Source: Doryteuthis pealeii
Taxonomy: Eukaryota > Mollusca > Cephalopoda > Myopsida > Loliginidae
Direction: 5' to 3'
Assembly (NCBI GenBank): GCA_023376005.1
Contig: CM042157.1
Span: forward strand, 94,072,444 to 94,136,443
Length of the DNA: 64,000 nucleotides
How positions within the stretch are numbered: the first letter of the stretch is position 1; the number at the start of each line of letters is the position of its first letter. Positions 38,861 through 43,396 of this stretch are shown piece by piece. The notes below the pieces were generated by a model that was given only the letters and a program-made list of their open reading frames with translations, ran no database searches and was not told where the DNA came from. The position numbers and the translations under genes were made by a program.

Positions 38861-41800
38861 CATCCGTACATATATAAATTACTGTTGGTGTGTCTGCAAC
38901 AAGCCAATACGTCCAGCAATGTAAGAAATGCGCATTATACGTAACCAGATGCGCTGGGCTGGGCATCTTGCCAGAATGTAAGACAGCAGACTCCCGAAGC
39001 AATTGTTCTACAGAGAACTGCAATGTGGGAAGCATCCGAGGCACAAGCCCAAAAAGTGTTTTAGGAATGCTATCAAAAACAACATCAAAACTCTCAACAT
39101 AAACGTTCATGAGTGGGAGAGAATAGCTACGAATCGTGCGGCTTAGAGAAAACTTGTCTATGATAGCTGCAAGGAGTTTGAGGTAAGACGGCTCGAACGC
39201 AAATGGCACATGGCGAACGTTGTGGACACATTTCCTACATTTAAGCCGGACTATATATGTGACGCGTGTGGCAGGGCCTGCCTGACAAAGGTTGGGTTTC
39301 TCAGTCACGTACGGTCACACACAAGAGGAAATGGGAAGAGGCTCATATGTATAACAGTGAATAAAAACAAAGCTGAACACCTGGGCACAATGCGCTCACC
39401 GCCAAACTTGTAGAAATGGCCTTATTCTGTGAAGAAGCGGCAATCACCAATTATAAAACTATGAAAATAAAACAATTAATGACAAAGTAAATATATATAC
39501 ACATTCACTATCACCAGAGCTTCCTTTTTGGGCAAAAATAATGAAGATTTTATCTATATCTGGGGAGATATTTAAAAATTAGGATTTGAATAGAAAGAGA
39601 AGGGAAAGTCATTGGTGGCATTCATGATTAAAACATAAATCAATTATGTAAGACCAAAACAACCAATGGATCTGCAAGACTAACTTTTTATTATCCCCCC
39701 CCCCCTCTACCTAGGCAATGCTGGGTAGCTGCTTCTAGTCATTTATAAACTGGTCTTATTTTATTGTTATAATGTCAGATTTATCTAATAACAATTCCCT
39801 TCATAAGAATTTTTATTTATTTTAAATGTTGAATTATTTTCAAATTTATTTTTCCAGTTGAGCAAATCACGTATTATGGCCTTCATGAAGCGTCTTTCAA
39901 CACTCGGTCTTCATACATTACCTGAAGCTTCTATCGCTCTCCTTGGAGTTGTACGAAGTATTGTTCATGTAAGTAACAAACTACCTTCACATAAGTAGAT
40001 TTGTTTTTAAAAGAAAAGAAAACAAATTTTTAGAAAAATCAAGATTAAAAATGTTTTATTCATCTTCAATCTTACTACTCTTCTTTTTTTAAAAATAATT
40101 GATTTGTTGATAATTATTCTATCCTACTGTAATGTTATTTAGATTATTTGGACTATTGTCCTCATCTTTATTGTTATTTGTACAATGTTCCGGCCGATGT
40201 GCCCTCTGGCCTTCTTCAGGTATTTCTTATCGGACTCTGGAGCTTTCTCGAACTCCGGAACCTTCTTTTCATAAATGTACAGATAACAATGAAGATGAGG
40301 ACTATAATCTGAATAATCCAAATAATACTAATAATAATAAGGAAATTTATTGTGTACAGTGCTCAGGTGCACCATAACTCATCAAAGTCTCATGTCAAGT
40401 ACACAGAATAATGTATTAGTGTCAGGAACATGAACAGTTTACAGTAGTAATATGTATGTGTGCGTGTGTGTGCATATGTATGTGGAGAGTGGCATCAGGT
40501 ATAGTGTCGGCAGACTACAGGAAGCATGGAGGCTTTGAAAGACTCTGTGCTTCGGCAGACTACAACAGACGCGGGCAATTTATTCCATGCCTTGCAATTC
40601 TGAGCGTGAAAAAATTAAAGATGAGGGCAATAGTCCAAATAATCCAAATTTGTTTTTTCTGTTGTAAAGTTTTATCTAATTTATTTTTATTAGACGTGTT
40701 GTCATTAATTTAGCAAATTTAAAAAAAAGAAATCAACAATTTATTTAAAAAATGATTGCAATTGAATGTTATGAGTGTAATCAAAGCATTTGAAAGTGAA
40801 TGACATTTTAGCATTAAATAACCCATAAGGGGTTGTATGCGTCATTAAACAAATAAACGTTTTTATTAAAAATGCAATTTAATAGATCAAATATTAACAT
40901 TTTTCTTTAGATTCAAACTTTTACAAGATATAAAAAATGTCTTCCTCCTTCATTAAATTAAACTAGCTGTACCTGTGAATATACCACAGTATGATAATTT
41001 AATCATTACAACGTTTGATACGTTTACTTAAGAACTATTGCAAATAGTTCAATATGTAAAAAGTATAATAATCTTGATTTTACTCTCACTCTTTTTTTCT
41101 TTCTTCCCTTCTTTTCATTTTTTCATTATGTTCAATTAAAATTGCTGATGAGCATTATCGCTTCTGCGTGATCACCCCTTCTGTGCGATCACCCCCTCTC
41201 TATCTTTTACTTATTCTTTCTTTCTTATATTTTTTCTGTATAGCATGTACTTTTCTTCCCTTTCTTTCTTTATTATGAAAACAGAATCGTTCATTATTTA
41301 GCTGAGGTAACGACACTCTTAAGAAATAAGAATTTGACAGATAAGCAACACCAGATAATCAGGATTTTAATTTTTTCATTTCATCTTGTGATGATTTGGA
41401 CAGTCTCATTTTTAGCCAGAGGGTGTTGCAAGATAATAACAGCCGTACAATTAAGGATCACAAATATTCATATATAGGTATCTAGGTTTTTATTTCAGCA
41501 ATATCGCATAAGCAAACCATTGCTTTCTTATCTTTGTAGAGCATCATTATAGCGGTAACAGATTCTTTGAGAATCTGTGTTACGCCTCAAAGATACATGG
41601 TTCAAAGTTAACTGACCTGAAAAAATGTAAATGTTTTAGAATAAAATAACTAGTGCATTATATCTTTTATTATTAATTAGTATATCAACACTGAAAATTT
41701 CATTAAATTTATTTAATTCCCTGATTTTTGGTATTTTTTTCTTTCGGTGAAGTAACATACTTTTATGACCTGTTTAAGGGTCAATAAATAATAACTCAAC

Positions 41801-43365
41801 ACGGGTATAAAAGTGTAGGGAACACATTGTATTCAGCAATATATATCAACATACAATGGAAAGGTTTCCTTGTTACAGCTTACACGAAAAACAGGTATCT
41901 GCTACTTATCGTTTGAGTAGCTTTACTCTGTTAAATATATGCCCTTTGGGTAAGTCCATGTTCGTGTCATAGGTGAGTCACCTACAACACATACGATGGT
42001 GGGATTTAGGTCTGTTAAGTTCGATTTAACCTTCCTTCCTTAATCGAAAACTTTTTTCTTTTTCTTTCAGAGTTTTCCTTCTTCAGACATAATGTTTGAA
42101 AGTGATTACTTATCAGGCAGTGGTGTATTTCTACCGGAATTACAAGATCCTGAATATTGTAATGCCAGCAACACATGTTTATGGGAACTTCATCTTTTAA
42201 AGGTAAGTCTCTTTTTTTCTAATAAATAATTTGTATATAAAGCTTCATCTATTGGTTTTTATCTTATCATCTTACCGCCCTGTCGGCTGAGGCGTTAGAA
42301 TACACCGACTGCACCTCTGCAGAGGGATAACACTCCCCCAATGGGGCCACCTGTTGGCCATGGGTGGAGACCTGTGATGCTTAAGGATAGAGCCCAGGTG
42401 GATGAGCAGTTCATGACATGCAATACTCCACTTTGGCCCTATCTTGGGCTAGATGGGTGGTCGGAGAGGCCCCCTCCGATCAATCAGCTGGTCACGTCAA
42501 GCCCTAGCACCTATATGATTTTCCCAACCCTATTGCCCTTATGGCAAGCCCCAACCCCTTTTTATCATATGGGTGCTAGAAGGCGGTGGCTGCGGGTCTA
42601 CATGTCCTGGGAATGACGTTAAACTCTATCTGATGGTGAGGTTCCAGTTTTGGCGGTTTGGGGAATGTGGAGCACCCCTTCATCACCATTGCTCCCTGGT
42701 TCCCTCTGACCTGGAGTGGTAGTACCTGTTAGGGTCCCATCTATGGGTTAAATAGAAAAATGTATTTATAAAAAAATGTATTATCCATTAAGAATTGATT
42801 TATTTCAAAACTTTAAATGACCCACTGAGGTTGATATGCCATAAAACAAAACAAAAACAAAAAAAACAATTATCATCTTAGTGATGTGTGTTCTCATAAA
42901 TCAAAATCTATAATTTCCTTAAGAAATTATCTTTACATCACAAATACCAATTTATCATTTTAGAGATGCTGATAGGTACACATCCTGCGTCCCTGACACA
43001 CAAAACTCTAAAAAAAAAAGACACAGTAAAATTGTACCCATACATCCCAGTGTTTTTCTTTTTTTTTTCTTGCCTCACCATTTCAAGCTAATTCTAAATG
43101 CATTTCAATAGTCTCTTAGAAATGAATTACACAAGATAGGTTACAAGGTAGGAGTTAGACAGCTTTATTTGGGACTCATAAATTTTCCTGGGGACTCATT
43201 CAAAGCAAATACGTGCATCCCAGGATGTACTAAATCAAAAAGCTAACAACATCACTGTCATTTATATAATTAAAAAAAAAATCAGAAAACTAATGTTTGA
43301 CTGAATTCAGATTCATAGATTCTCATAACATTTTGAGAAAAAAACGCTAGACACACACACACACA

Positions 43366-43396
<31 letters not shown>

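Noticed and set aside
38730..39308. 192-residue minus-strand ORF
   Set aside because: It is the reverse of the recognisable plus-strand LINE tail, and includes a lysine run from the poly-T tract.
42341..42616. 91-residue ORF, similar to the ORFs at 29079-29285 and 60637-60293
   Set aside because: They resemble each other only because they are R720 copies. Other R720 copies break the frame, so there is no sign of selection for a protein.
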